Source: a virus. From it: a stretch of DNA of 64,000 nt. The position numbers and the translations under genes are program-made. Positions within the stretch are counted from its first letter, which is position 1; each line of letters opens with the position of its first letter. Below are positions 20,679-29,725 of this stretch, piece after piece. The notes under the pieces are model-generated. The model was not told the DNA's origin and did no database searches. It saw nothing but the letters and a program-made list of their open reading frames with translations. The stretch is taken from positions 1 through 64,000 of IMG/VR virus record IMGVR_UViG_3300025467_000013; one strand, written 5' to 3'.

Positions 20679-22114
20679 GTTGTTGACCTCTTAACCCTTG
20701 AGAATGGGTCTACTTTGGTTGTAGGCTTATTGTAAAATGCTGGCGTTGGCGACGATACCGTACTAGTAGATGCTTGTGTTTTCGATGGTATAAATGATTG
20801 TGGATCAAGATTTTCATGTTGCACCCAAGGTTCTGCCGTTGGAATACGTGCAGGTTTCGGTGCTTCTTCAGCCGGAGTCGGCGACGGTCCGTTCCATCTA
20901 ATTGCCGGTGCTACACCCAAAATTGCTGCTGCGGCCGTAAGACCAATTGTACCTTGTACTGTTATTCGTCCATCCACTTCTGCTTTTACTTGGAAGTTTT
21001 TAGCAGTAGTCATTTTAATATCTTTTGTTGCATTAACATTAAAATTGCCAGCACAAGTAAAATTAATATCACGACCAGCAGTAACATTAAAATCATTCAT
21101 TGTATGCAAACTTACGCTGTCTTGTGCATAGATATCAATCTTACCATTACTAGTCAATTCGATCCATGTTGTACCTCTAGCATTTCCGATATAAATTAAA
21201 TCTTCACTATTATGTAATAATATTTGATGGCCGGTTCTTGTACGTATTCTAACTAATTCATTATGCGGAATTGTAGGTTGGCCTCCAGTTTCACCTTGTG
21301 CTACAGATGCATAGTCGGGCGGACCTTTTCCTGCTGGTGTTTTACGAAGAAACTTATCATCTCCATCATCCATTACAAATGTTGTTCCACCTAATCGACT
21401 AACAAATACGTTATTAGCACTACTTTCTTTTTTTCCAACAGTTCCTGTTTTTGCACCAGGGCGTTTGTCAACCGGACCGGGCGTTGATATACCAAATACT
21501 GCACTCGGCACTTCTCGTCTTGAACTACTAGTTGTAATTCCTCTGATATCATCTTTAATTAATCCCTGGCCTGATAATATATCAGTTAGGGGATGTTTTG
21601 GTTTGTTAATTTTAGTTTCGTCATTAACAATTTTGTCGTTAACTTTTTTATTATATTCTGCTACCGGGTATCTACCGCCATCACCACCAGTTGTATATTG
21701 CGTTGCTGCAATGCCCGGTACCATAAAGTTCATTGCTTCATCCGGTACGCATCCGATCCAGTATCCTCGCTTTGGATCTCCGTCGATAAAAATAACCATC
21801 ACCGTTGACCCAACATCCGGAGGAACAAACCACATACCGTAACTCTTTTGAGTATTGTTGTAGTCGTCTTGATTCCCTACATAATCTAAATCTGTACATC
21901 CGTAAAACGGAGTCATCATTTTTACTTGATGCAACTGCCCTCCTGCGCGAGTTTGATTACCTACCGGTCTAAGTAACTCTACTTCAAGTGTTCCCATGTA
22001 TGTAGGATCAAGATGACTTACAATTGTTGCTAGATACGGGCCAGGGCGCGAACCTATACCAGCGGCATCGCTAGGAGAATAATCAATATTTTTATCTACA
22101 TTTTTATCTATCAT
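20675..22114 (-). CDS. gp5: gp5-type central spike protein (OB fold plus beta-helix, no lysozyme domain)
   Basis: 479 residues. The OB-fold domain at about 20-125 reads GPYLATIVSHLDPTYMGTLE, then YGMWFVPPDVGSTVMVIFID. A linker with RREVPSAVFGISTPGP and GGTTFVMDDGD follows, typical of cyanophage gp5. Residues about 275-400 form a VgrG-like triple beta-helix (VRIRTRTGHQILLHNSEDLI, DINFTCAGNFNVNATKDIKM). The muramidase domain that T4 gp5 carries between the OB fold and the helix is absent, so peptidoglycan digestion must come from elsewhere. The protein should form the membrane-piercing needle at the baseplate centre. It is followed by gp25 with a 4-nt overlap and preceded by the hub-like gene. 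Confidence 0.88.
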   Translation of the reverse strand: MIDKNVDKNIDYSPSDAAGIGSRPGPYLATIVSHLDPTYMGTLEVELLRPVGNQTRAGGQLHQVKMMTPFYGCTDLDYVGNQDDYNNTQKSYGMWFVPPDVGSTVMVIFIDGDPKRGYWIGCVPDEAMNFMVPGIAATQYTTGGDGGRYPVAEYNKKVNDKIVNDETKINKPKHPLTDILSGQGLIKDDIRGITTSSSRREVPSAVFGISTPGPVDKRPGAKTGTVGKKESSANNVFVSRLGGTTFVMDDGDDKFLRKTPAGKGPPDYASVAQGETGGQPTIPHNELVRIRTRTGHQILLHNSEDLIYIGNARGTTWIELTSNGKIDIYAQDSVSLHTMNDFNVTAGRDINFTCAGNFNVNATKDIKMTTAKNFQVKAEVDGRITVQGTIGLTAAAAILGVAPAIRWNGPSPTPAEEAPKPARIPTAEPWVQHENLDPQSFIPSKTQASTSTVSSPTPAFYNKPTTKVDPFSRVKRSTT

Positions 22115-22115
22115 A

Positions 22116-24263
22116 TTAACTAAAAAGATTTTTAACGTTAAACATTACATCTGGTCCACCTTTATTTGGATTTTCTTGTTGGGGTCTTCTCATACCATGT
22201 AACTCTTGAGTGAATTTACCATCTTTGAGACGACTCACTACTTTTGTAACTTTATAGATCCCACTAAAATGAATTACAGGAGCAACTTTGCTATTGCCTC
22301 CGAAATCATATAAACCAGTTGCTTGATTTAAATCTAAAGGTGAACGAAAATTAACTTCAATATCAACTTCACTGCTTTGATAATTCACAGACATATCAGA
22401 ATTTAAATCTTTATATTGTGTCGGTGTAGATGTATAATTTCCCATTCCGCTGTGAGGTATCCAATACGGATCTCCTAAAATTTTCATATCTAAATTTACC
22501 ATTTCCATTGGGTTTGTAAGAGCGTCTAAAAAGGTTCGACCTGCTCTGTTTCCTTGATTTTCTTGACCACCACCACCTTGATGATCAGTAGTAGTTGTAG
22601 TATTGGTGTATCTAACTTGAGATGGTAGGACTCCTGGTTCAGATGACGGTGCTAATCCAGAAAATAACGGCTTAACGAACGAAAATAGAGAACTTAACCA
22701 ATCAATTGCTTCCATAACCCCGGCTCCAAACTCTGCGGCAGTTAATACATCCTGCGATCTTGCTAAATTATCTGCGGGCATTAATCGAGCAAATGAGTTA
22801 CTAAAGTCAATGTTAAATTCCAATACTTCGGTGTTATTTCCAGTATAGATATAATCGTATCTTTTAATAATCTCTGATTGAATTTTATCGTATCCCGGTG
22901 GACGTACATTCGGCGCAGATAATACGCCGCCGTGTGCTTTATACGGCATTATTCTATAAACAATCACTTTTGGTGTTGTACCTGTTTTTGCTAAGTTAGC
23001 ATCGTCTTTAATAAAATATGTTTGTGTATCTAAAACCCACCATTGACGCATACCTTTTTCGTCTATCGCATCCATGCCGAGTGCAGTTTTAGGATATTCA
23101 CTTTGCAATATTACATTATTAATAATCTGCTCGATGTACTGAGTTGATGCATATGTGTGAGTACTATCAGCTGGATCAAATTGAACATTACCATTATTCC
23201 AAATTTTAGCAGTTTCGTCATATACTTTATTTTCATCATTAACTGACGCAGATGCTTTTCTATCCGACGAAACCATTTTTGCTTGACCAATAGCATTAGT
23301 AGTCACATTTGATCCTGTTGACGAAGTTGCACCCATTCCTAATACCGAACTTAAATCTCCGCCATTGATTACAGCAGATGGTGATACTGTAGAAGTTAGT
23401 GCTGAAGTTATGCTAGAGTTTTGCGACGATGTCTGTGGCTTATCAGGAAACATAATAACGTATTTCGTTGGCGTAGATTCTATACCGTCGTCGACTAACT
23501 GTTTAGCTCTTGCATTTAACACCGCTTGCAAACTTTTTTCCCCAGTTTGCAATATTTCTTGAACTGTTTTTCCTTTAATTGTTGTATCGCTTTTTGTTTT
23601 TGCATGTTCGGTAGAATGTGCCTTGCCGTTAGTAACCAATGCTTCACAATTATATGTTGTTCCTTTCTCACTTGCTTTAATTCCAAAATGTTTAAAATGT
23701 ATCGGAATATATCGGGTGGTACTAGGAATATTTACAGGTGCACCGTTTTGTTGCCATCCTCTAAACTCAATCGTTATTAGATAAGGAGCTTCCATCCAAT
23801 TTTTCCACCCTGCATCATTTGCTGCTTTTTGAACTGCTAATACAAACATTCCCATACTGTAAGGTTCGTAAATATCAAAAGTTGCATTTGATGTGTAACT
23901 ATTGTGATGTTGAAAACCAATAATGCTATCTAATGTTAAATTATCGATAAAGAAATCAAACTGACCATATTGAGTTTGCACTCTATTTGCAGGATCAGCA
24001 CTAGCCGATTTACATATTAACTCAATACGCTGTCCTATCATGTACGTACTGTCTGGGTTATTAAATTGATCGTGTGTTAAAACACCTAATCCTAAAATAT
24101 AATCGTGAGTTGCATAATTTGATAATTCATTAGGAAGTGGTAAATTAAGATTTCCTATAGTATTAATAATGCCGTTAGAAAAAGACGAAACTGCATTAGA
24201 AACACTCGAAGTTAGTGAAGAAATATCTGTTATTACTGCCGATGTTGAATCGAAAATACTCAT
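22116..24263 (-). CDS. Baseplate hub-like structural protein (possible gp27 analogue)
   Basis: 715 residues. An N-terminal Ser-rich segment precedes a domain with YMIGQRIELICKSASA and YGQFDFFIDNLTLDSIIGFQ. The middle contains ITIEFRGWQQNG. The C-terminal part (IHFSGIYKVTKVVSRLKDGK followed by FTQELHGMRR) resembles the end of hub proteins, where a G.Y.V..V.......F.Q.L pattern is common. It sits directly before the spike gene (1 nt gap) and after gp53, the place expected for a hub protein that holds the spike. No sheath, tube or enzyme motif was seen. The gp27 equivalence rests on position and this weak pattern, not on clear homology. Confidence 0.6.
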   Translation of the reverse strand: MSIFDSTSAVITDISSLTSSVSNAVSSFSNGIINTIGNLNLPLPNELSNYATHDYILGLGVLTHDQFNNPDSTYMIGQRIELICKSASADPANRVQTQYGQFDFFIDNLTLDSIIGFQHHNSYTSNATFDIYEPYSMGMFVLAVQKAANDAGWKNWMEAPYLITIEFRGWQQNGAPVNIPSTTRYIPIHFKHFGIKASEKGTTYNCEALVTNGKAHSTEHAKTKSDTTIKGKTVQEILQTGEKSLQAVLNARAKQLVDDGIESTPTKYVIMFPDKPQTSSQNSSITSALTSTVSPSAVINGGDLSSVLGMGATSSTGSNVTTNAIGQAKMVSSDRKASASVNDENKVYDETAKIWNNGNVQFDPADSTHTYASTQYIEQIINNVILQSEYPKTALGMDAIDEKGMRQWWVLDTQTYFIKDDANLAKTGTTPKVIVYRIMPYKAHGGVLSAPNVRPPGYDKIQSEIIKRYDYIYTGNNTEVLEFNIDFSNSFARLMPADNLARSQDVLTAAEFGAGVMEAIDWLSSLFSFVKPLFSGLAPSSEPGVLPSQVRYTNTTTTTDHQGGGGQENQGNRAGRTFLDALTNPMEMVNLDMKILGDPYWIPHSGMGNYTSTPTQYKDLNSDMSVNYQSSEVDIEVNFRSPLDLNQATGLYDFGGNSKVAPVIHFSGIYKVTKVVSRLKDGKFTQELHGMRRPQQENPNKGGPDVMFNVKNLFS

Positions 24264-24264
24264 T

Positions 24265-24564
24265 TTATATTCCTAAAACTGTTTTTAAACTGCTGCCTTT
24301 TGGAATGTATATCGATACTCCTGGAACAAAATCAAATATAGGATCTTGTAACACATTTAAATTTCGTTGAATAAAAACCCACCATAGTTGAGGAGACCCG
24401 TATAAATCGTATGCTAACAAGTCTGGCCTATATGTGTATTGTGCCTCAATGGTATAAAGGAAATCATCCGGTTCTGCACTAACTGGCCTGATCGATAATA
24501 TATCAAGATAGTTATTAGTGATAGGTGTTGTATACCAAGGACTAGTATTACTATAAGTTGCCAT
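24265..24564 (-). CDS. gp53: Baseplate wedge protein gp53
   Basis: 99 residues. The segment YRPDLLAYDLYGSPQLWWVF is the core signature of the gp53 family, followed by QRNLNVLQDPIFDFVPG and a short LysM-like end (IYIPKGSSLKTVLGI). T4 gp53 is about 196 residues, so this is the compact version seen in distant T4-like phages. gp53 joins adjacent wedges into the baseplate ring with gp6 and gp25, whose genes lie in the same block. Start and upstream stop overlap as TAATG. Confidence 0.88.
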   Translation of the reverse strand: MATYSNTSPWYTTPITNNYLDILSIRPVSAEPDDFLYTIEAQYTYRPDLLAYDLYGSPQLWWVFIQRNLNVLQDPIFDFVPGVSIYIPKGSSLKTVLGI

Positions 24565-25577
24565 TACATATACCCAAAATAATTATTAATATATCCGCCT
24601 GAGACAAATTGATCTAAACTAAATTGTCTAATACTTGTCCTACTATATACTGCTCGAACACTTATTGTAAATGTGCTTGCAGTTGGGACATATGCTAACC
24701 CGCCGCTAACTGTCCCTCCGATATTATATGCACTTAACATGCTAGAAACTTGTCCAACTCCTCCAGCAATTCCGTTAACTAATCCGGTGATGCCTGACAG
24801 GCCTGGTATAGCTGAGCCGACGGTGTTTGCAACATTACCGATTGCATTAGAAATATTAGCAATGTTACCTGCTTCTGTACCAACAACAGGAGTACTAATG
24901 TAATCACAATCTTTTGGGAGAGTAACATCAACTGTTTCAACTACAACCGGGATGTTTTTAAACACATAATTTCCGTACCCATTTAAAAACACAACCGGAG
25001 GAGGATTACCAGCAAGCGCATCATATCCCATAAACATCTTAGTTATTGATCTAAAATAATGTAAAGATGCTAACCAATATAATGCCTGTGTCGGATCTTC
25101 AACATTCATCGGTGCAGTGATTTGAATTTTTTGAGGTTCGGAAAATTTAAAATAATTAATAGAAAAATTATTATGCATAGTCGGTTCGTGCCCATACGTT
25201 GCAACAGATTGCATTGTTATTTCAGGTGTATATGGAAATATCATGCCTCCTGCATCACGTAATGGTTTAAGAACTGGGCTATCAATAAAACTAATCCAAT
25301 TAGGAAGACTTAATCTTACACGAAAATCATTAGGATTGTCATTGTTAGAAAACATCGATACTGCACTAACTACACTACCGACTGCTTCCCCTGCGGCAGG
25401 CAAGTTGATACTTCTAATGGCGCTTGAAATATCGCCCGACTGTAGTGCTGAACTAATTGCAGATCCTAATCTACCTGCGGTTCCTACTGCATTGGCTACA
25501 GAACCGAATACTGCACCCGAAGTTGCAATAGTTGAGGTACTTGATTGACCAGTATTAAATTGTTGAAGTGTAGTCAT
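24564..25577 (-). CDS. Tail-tube/baseplate junction protein (gp48/gp54-like)
   Basis: 337 residues. The Gly/Ala/Ser-rich first 80 residues contain small-residue hydrophobic stretches. The central part (MIFPYTPEITMQSVATYGHE, then LYWLASLHYFRSITKMFMGY, PPPVVFLNGYGNYVFKNIPV) matches a family of tube-initiator-like virion proteins in large myoviruses. The C-terminus returns to Gly/Ala repeats and ends in an FTISVRAVYSRTSIRQFSLD strand. It is the first gene of the minus block, with AGGA 7 nt before the ATG and a candidate late promoter at 25598-25605. The role of joining the inner tube to the baseplate is inferred from family resemblance and from gp53 next to it. Confidence 0.6.
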   Translation of the reverse strand: MTTLQQFNTGQSSTSTIATSGAVFGSVANAVGTAGRLGSAISSALQSGDISSAIRSINLPAAGEAVGSVVSAVSMFSNNDNPNDFRVRLSLPNWISFIDSPVLKPLRDAGGMIFPYTPEITMQSVATYGHEPTMHNNFSINYFKFSEPQKIQITAPMNVEDPTQALYWLASLHYFRSITKMFMGYDALAGNPPPVVFLNGYGNYVFKNIPVVVETVDVTLPKDCDYISTPVVGTEAGNIANISNAIGNVANTVGSAIPGLSGITGLVNGIAGGVGQVSSMLSAYNIGGTVSGGLAYVPTASTFTISVRAVYSRTSIRQFSLDQFVSGGYINNYFGYM

Positions 25578-25597
25578 TTTTCGTCCTTTTGGTATAA

Positions 25598-25605
25598 TAT
25601 TTAGT
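25598..25605 (-). promoter_or_regulatory. Candidate late promoter ACTAAATA for the minus baseplate block
   Basis: The minus strand reads ACTAAATA 20 nt before the first gene of the baseplate block, two bases from TATAAATA. It overlaps by one base the -35 box of the divergent sigma70 promoter. It is a weaker match than the other late sites. Confidence 0.35.
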
Positions 25606-25633
25606 TGACTTTTTAATGTGCGTATATTATAAT
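25605..25633 (+). promoter_or_regulatory. Sigma70-type promoter of the gp55-gp47-gp46 operon
   Basis: TTGACT (25605-25610), a 17-base spacer and TATAAT (25628-25633) give a near-consensus host-type promoter 23 nt before the gp55 start codon. A second TATAAT with an extended TGG (25590-25598) lies just upstream and may be an alternative -10. The start codon is served by GGAG at 25643-25646. Confidence 0.8.
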
Positions 25634-25656
25634 TTTAGTAATGGAGAAACAAATTA

Positions 25657-26484
25657 ATGTTACAAAAAGTAAATTATCTCAATAACAAGGATATGTTATT
25701 AGAGATACATAGATCAAAGACATCATATTGTAGTTTTATAAAACCAGAATATCACCAATACGATATTATCTTACCTAGTTTAGATAAGATTAATATTAGA
25801 ACTGTTGCTGATGCAAAACGAAATCAAGCAAAAAGGCTCGGTGAAGCAGAGTATATTCGTCGCAAAACAGCCGGCGAAAAAGTCAAACAAGCAGAGTGCG
25901 AAGTAGATTATAAAAAAATCGCAAAAACTGACTTGATCTTTAGAATAATGTCGTTTGACCATATTCCTACCAATTCTATCCGCAAGAAAAATCCAAAAAG
26001 TGTTGCAGACAGACACGAAAAAGTTAATTTTCCCCCGTTTCAACATTGGCGATTTAATGATAACGATGAATTAGAATGTGTAGGCAAGAGTCATTGGCGC
26101 GGTGATTTGTTGACTGGCGAATTTGACAAAAATAGAGGAAAAATCACGGACAATTTAGCTCGCATGATGATTAAATTATGTGAACGATACGCTACTAGAG
26201 GCAATGTTCGCGGGTATACTTACAACGACGAAATGCGCGGGCAAGCAATCTTACAATTAACACAAATCGGTTTACAATTTGATGAAAGTAAATCCGATAA
26301 TCCATTTGCTTACTTCACAGCAGCCGTTACTAATAGTTTTGTTCGTGTTATTAATATCGAAAAGCGTAATCAAAATATTCGAGACGATATTTTAGAAATG
26401 AACGGGATGAATCCAAGTTATACTCGTACAGGAGATGCAGAATATGAATATGCACTTAAAAGATACAACGAGGACCAAGAATGA
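25657..26484 (+). CDS. gp55: Late-transcription sigma factor, gp55-like
   Basis: 275 residues. Residues about 165-250 carry the gp55 core: LARMMIKLCERYATRGNVRG, YTYNDEMRGQAILQLTQIGL, FDESKSDNPFAYFTAAVTNS, FVRVINIEKRNQ. This is the sigma region 2-like part that binds RNA polymerase and the late -10 element TATAAATA. T4 gp55 is 185 residues; here about 120-140 extra residues precede the core, with a charged helix (DAKRNQAKRLGEAEYIRRKT) reminiscent of other gp55 relatives but longer. No obvious hydrophobic clamp-binding tail is seen at the C-terminus (ALKRYNEDQE). It is transcribed from the sigma70 promoter, so it is made before late genes. The stop overlaps the next start (ATGA). Confidence 0.85.
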   Translation: MLQKVNYLNNKDMLLEIHRSKTSYCSFIKPEYHQYDIILPSLDKINIRTVADAKRNQAKRLGEAEYIRRKTAGEKVKQAECEVDYKKIAKTDLIFRIMSFDHIPTNSIRKKNPKSVADRHEKVNFPPFQHWRFNDNDELECVGKSHWRGDLLTGEFDKNRGKITDNLARMMIKLCERYATRGNVRGYTYNDEMRGQAILQLTQIGLQFDESKSDNPFAYFTAAVTNSFVRVINIEKRNQNIRDDILEMNGMNPSYTRTGDAEYEYALKRYNEDQE

Positions 26485-26708
26485 TAATTGATTTAAAAGA
26501 TCCAAGAGTTAATAAAGCAATCGAACTGGTACAAGATAAGCATAATGTTCCTTTTGGGAGAGAATTTGAAAGAATCTTCGAAGAACAGTATCATTGTAAA
26601 ATAGTCCCAGAACCGGGTGATTGGTCATGTACTAGAGGGTCGTTATATATTTCCGAAGACAAATATGCAAATTGGTTTGTATTACAATTTGGGCATGGTG
26701 GAAAATGA
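26481..26708 (+). CDS. Small conserved-looking protein, unknown function (first of a related pair)
   Basis: 75 residues, starting MIIDLKDPRVNKAIELVQDK. It has an N-terminal helix, FERIFEEQYHCKIVPEPG, and a C-terminal strand ending YANWFVLQFGHGGK. The ATG overlaps the gp55 stop by four bases, and its own stop overlaps the next ATG, so all three are translationally coupled. The end resembles the next protein (RNWFALKWG), suggesting an old duplication. No known domain was recognised. Position between gp55 and gp47 suggests a role in transcription or DNA metabolism, but this is only context. Confidence 0.7.
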   Translation: MIIDLKDPRVNKAIELVQDKHNVPFGREFERIFEEQYHCKIVPEPGDWSCTRGSLYISEDKYANWFVLQFGHGGK

Positions 26709-26944
26709 AATTTAAAATCGACGAATTAGAAGAATTATATAACAAATACTTATTTGCAACAGCCGATGTTCCAACTATGAATGCTATTATGATGGAACTT
26801 AGACAACTTGAAGAAAAGTATAACTATAGGTTTACTATCACTGCGGTTCCTAAAGAACACGACAGCGAACTATCATTTCAACTGTCATTCAAAACACCTG
26901 CAGATAGAAATTGGTTTGCATTAAAGTGGGGTGTAAGTGAGTAA
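26705..26944 (+). CDS. Small protein related to its upstream neighbour, unknown function
   Basis: 79 residues from the ATG at 26705, chosen over an in-frame ATG at 26672 because it overlaps the previous stop as ATGA and avoids a long overlap. The sequence starts MKFKIDELEELYNKY, then ELRQLEEKYNYRFTI, and ends PADRNWFALKWGVSE. The layout (helix, charged helix, strand, NWF.L..G end) parallels the preceding protein. It overlaps gp47 by 8 nt. Function unknown. Confidence 0.7.
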   Translation: MKFKIDELEELYNKYLFATADVPTMNAIMMELRQLEEKYNYRFTITAVPKEHDSELSFQLSFKTPADRNWFALKWGVSE

Positions 26945-27950
26945 CTTATTCAAAAAAGTAGCCTGTTTTACCGATATTCATTTTGGATTAAAGTCAAACA
27001 GCGCGGTACATAATCAAGATTGTGAAGATTTTGTTGATTGGTATATTAAAAAAGCAAAAGAGGAAGATTGTGATACAGGAATCTTTCTCGGTGACTGGCA
27101 TCATAATCGTAATAGTTTGAATATTACAACAATGACTTCTAGTCTACGTGCTTTAGAAAAGTTAGGTCAAGCATTTGATCAATTTTTCTTTTTTCCAGGT
27201 AATCACGATTTATACTATAAGGATAAGAGAGATATCCACAGCGTAGAGTTCGGCAAACATGTACCGGGAATTACAATTGTAGATAAACCTACTACCATTG
27301 GCGATGTAACCCTTTGTCCGTGGTTAGTAGGTGACGAATGGAAATCTATAGGCAAAAAGCCTAGCAAATACTTGTTTGGGCATTTTGAATTACCACACTT
27401 CTTTATGAACGCTATGGTACAAATGCCCGATCATGGAGAAATGCAACCGGATCAGTTAACTAGATATGAAAAAGTTTTTAGCGGCCACTTTCACAAAAGA
27501 CAAAATAATAATAATATTCACTATATTGGCAATGCTTTCCCACATAATTATTCAGATACTTGGGATGATGCCCGGGGAATGATGGTAATGGAATGGGGCA
27601 GTGAACCAGAATTCTTTACTTGGGATAATCAACCCACGTTTAGAACTGTTAAACTAAGCCAACTAATCGACGATGCGGATAATTTACTCAAGGCTAAGCA
27701 ACATTTAAGAGTCAATCTTGATATCGATATTAGTTTCGAAGAAGCAAGTTTTATTAAAGAAAATTTTATTACCAATTATAATTTAAGAGAATTAACTTTG
27801 ATCACAGAACGGCGAGCAGTTGAATTAACTGAAGAATTTGATGTACAATCATTCGAATCAGTGGATCAAATTGTTACCAATCAGCTTGTAAGTATTCAAT
27901 CTGACAAGTATAATACTAACACACTACTAGATATCTATAATAATTTATGA
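26937..27950 (+). CDS. gp47: Recombination endonuclease subunit gp47 (Mre11/SbcD-like)
   Basis: 337 residues with a GTG start overlapping the previous gene by 8 nt. The calcineurin-like phosphoesterase motifs are in order: FTDIHFG (D13, H15), LGDWHHNR (D53), FPGNHDLYY (N89, H90, D91), FGHFEL and SGHFHKR. These residues bind two metal ions. With gp46 the protein forms the 5'-3' resection nuclease that prepares DNA ends for strand invasion and recombination-dependent replication. The length is that of T4 gp47 (339). The stop overlaps the gp46 ATG by four bases. Confidence 0.95.
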   Translation: MSNLFKKVACFTDIHFGLKSNSAVHNQDCEDFVDWYIKKAKEEDCDTGIFLGDWHHNRNSLNITTMTSSLRALEKLGQAFDQFFFFPGNHDLYYKDKRDIHSVEFGKHVPGITIVDKPTTIGDVTLCPWLVGDEWKSIGKKPSKYLFGHFELPHFFMNAMVQMPDHGEMQPDQLTRYEKVFSGHFHKRQNNNNIHYIGNAFPHNYSDTWDDARGMMVMEWGSEPEFFTWDNQPTFRTVKLSQLIDDADNLLKAKQHLRVNLDIDISFEEASFIKENFITNYNLRELTLITERRAVELTEEFDVQSFESVDQIVTNQLVSIQSDKYNTNTLLDIYNNL

Positions 27951-29725
27951 CTCTCCTTAAGACATTAACTGTTAAAAACTTTATGAGCGTGGGTAATCAA
28001 ACCCAAGCAGTACGACTTGACTCTGAACATCTTACACTTGTATTAGGTGAAAACTTAGATATGGGTGGCGATGATTCGGGGTCTCGTAACGGTACAGGTA
28101 AAACTACAATTCTTAACGCTTTGAGTTACGCATTATACGGTACTGCTCTAACAAACATTAAAAAAGATAACTTGATTAACAAAATTAACAATAAAAATAT
28201 GTTAGTTACGTTAACTTTTGAAAAAGATGGTAACAAATATCGAATCGAACGCGGCAGAAAACCCAATATTCTTAAGTTCTATGTCAATGATGAAGAACAA
28301 TCTAGTAACGACAATGACGAAGCACAAGGCGATAGCAGGGAAACACAAAAAGATTTTCATATCTTATTCGGTATGAAGCATCTAATGTTTAAGCATATCG
28401 TAGGGCTTAACACATACACCGAACCGTTCTTATCGATGCGGGCAAACGATCAAAGAGAAATTATTGAAGAACTGCTCGGGATCACATTGCTTTCTGAAAA
28501 GGCTGAAGCACTTAAACTTCTAACCAAAGAAGTTAAAGACGAGATCATGCGAGAAACTGCTAACATTGAAGCAATTAAAAAGGCAAATGAAAAGATCGAC
28601 CTTAGTATTAGTAGTTTGAAAACTAAACAGTCTGCATGGAATAATCAAAACCAAGATGCAATTAATAAGATCGCACTCGCTATTGCCGACCTACAAGATG
28701 TAGATATCGAAAAAGAACTTGAATTACATGCAAAACAATCAACATATGACGATGTAAAAAAGCAAATTACCAGTCTTAATAAAGAAAAAGCCACCCTTGA
28801 ATCGGCATTAGTACAAGCACAACGTAGTGTTGATCGTTATACAAAGGAATTAGAAACACTTAGTAATCACAAATGCCACGCATGTGAACAAGACTTGCAA
28901 GATCATAAGCAAGTTGAATTATTTTCTATTGCAAATAAGAATTTACTTGAATCATTTAATTATCTTGACGAAGTAAGCGCACAATATGCAACTATTAAGA
29001 CAGAACTTGATAAAATTGGCGAGATTGGCATGCGACCCGAGACATATTACGATACTTTAGAGCAAGCTATGTCGCATCAAAATAATTTATCGGTATTAGA
29101 GAACCAATTAGAAACAAAACTTAACGAAACTGATCCGTATCAAGAACAAATTGATGAGTTAACTAATACTGCATTGCAAGATGTTTCGTGGACCGAGGTT
29201 AATACCTTAACGGAAATGAAAGATCACCAAGAATTTTTGTTAAAGCTATTAACTAACAAAGATTCGTTTATCCGTAAGAAGATTATTGATCAAAATCTTG
29301 CGTATTTGAATAATCGATTAAGTTATTATCTAGATAGAATGGGATTACCACACCTTGTTGTATTTCAAAACGACTTAACTGTCGAAATTACCCAGTTAGG
29401 ACAAGATTTAGACTTTGATAACTTGTCTAGAGGAGAAAGAAATCGACTTATCCTTGGATTATCATGGGCGTTTCGCGATGTATGGGAAAGTTTGTACCAA
29501 GGTATTAATTTAATGTTCGTAGACGAGCTTATTGACAATGGATTAGATGCAATTGGCGTTGAAAATGCGTTATCTGTACTCAAGCAAATGGGCAGAGAAC
29601 GTAACAAGAACATATTTTTGATTAGTCATAAGGATGAACTAGTCGGAAGAGTTAATAACGTATTAAAGGTTATTAAAGAAAATGGGTTTACTTCGTACAG
29701 TAACGATATTGATGTAATAGAATGA
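27947..29725 (+). CDS. gp46: Recombination endonuclease subunit gp46 (Rad50/SbcC-like)
   Basis: 592 residues, slightly longer than T4 gp46 (560). Walker A is GSRNGTGKTT (45-54, K52). Two long coiled-coil arms flank a zinc-hook CHAC (C310, C313). The ABC signature LSRGERNR starts at about 493, Walker B is LMFVDELID near 523, and the switch is FLISHKDEL near 563. The ATPase drives and controls the gp47 nuclease and tethers DNA ends. The gene is coupled to gp47 and to the next small gene by ATGA overlaps. Confidence 0.95.
   Translation: MTLLKTLTVKNFMSVGNQTQAVRLDSEHLTLVLGENLDMGGDDSGSRNGTGKTTILNALSYALYGTALTNIKKDNLINKINNKNMLVTLTFEKDGNKYRIERGRKPNILKFYVNDEEQSSNDNDEAQGDSRETQKDFHILFGMKHLMFKHIVGLNTYTEPFLSMRANDQREIIEELLGITLLSEKAEALKLLTKEVKDEIMRETANIEAIKKANEKIDLSISSLKTKQSAWNNQNQDAINKIALAIADLQDVDIEKELELHAKQSTYDDVKKQITSLNKEKATLESALVQAQRSVDRYTKELETLSNHKCHACEQDLQDHKQVELFSIANKNLLESFNYLDEVSAQYATIKTELDKIGEIGMRPETYYDTLEQAMSHQNNLSVLENQLETKLNETDPYQEQIDELTNTALQDVSWTEVNTLTEMKDHQEFLLKLLTNKDSFIRKKIIDQNLAYLNNRLSYYLDRMGLPHLVVFQNDLTVEITQLGQDLDFDNLSRGERNRLILGLSWAFRDVWESLYQGINLMFVDELIDNGLDAIGVENALSVLKQMGRERNKNIFLISHKDELVGRVNNVLKVIKENGFTSYSNDIDVIE

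Noticed and set aside
26672-26704. Upstream ATG extending the second tiny protein
   Set aside because: It would create a 37-base overlap and lacks a good ribosome-binding site; the ATGA overlap start at 26705 fits the operon's pattern.
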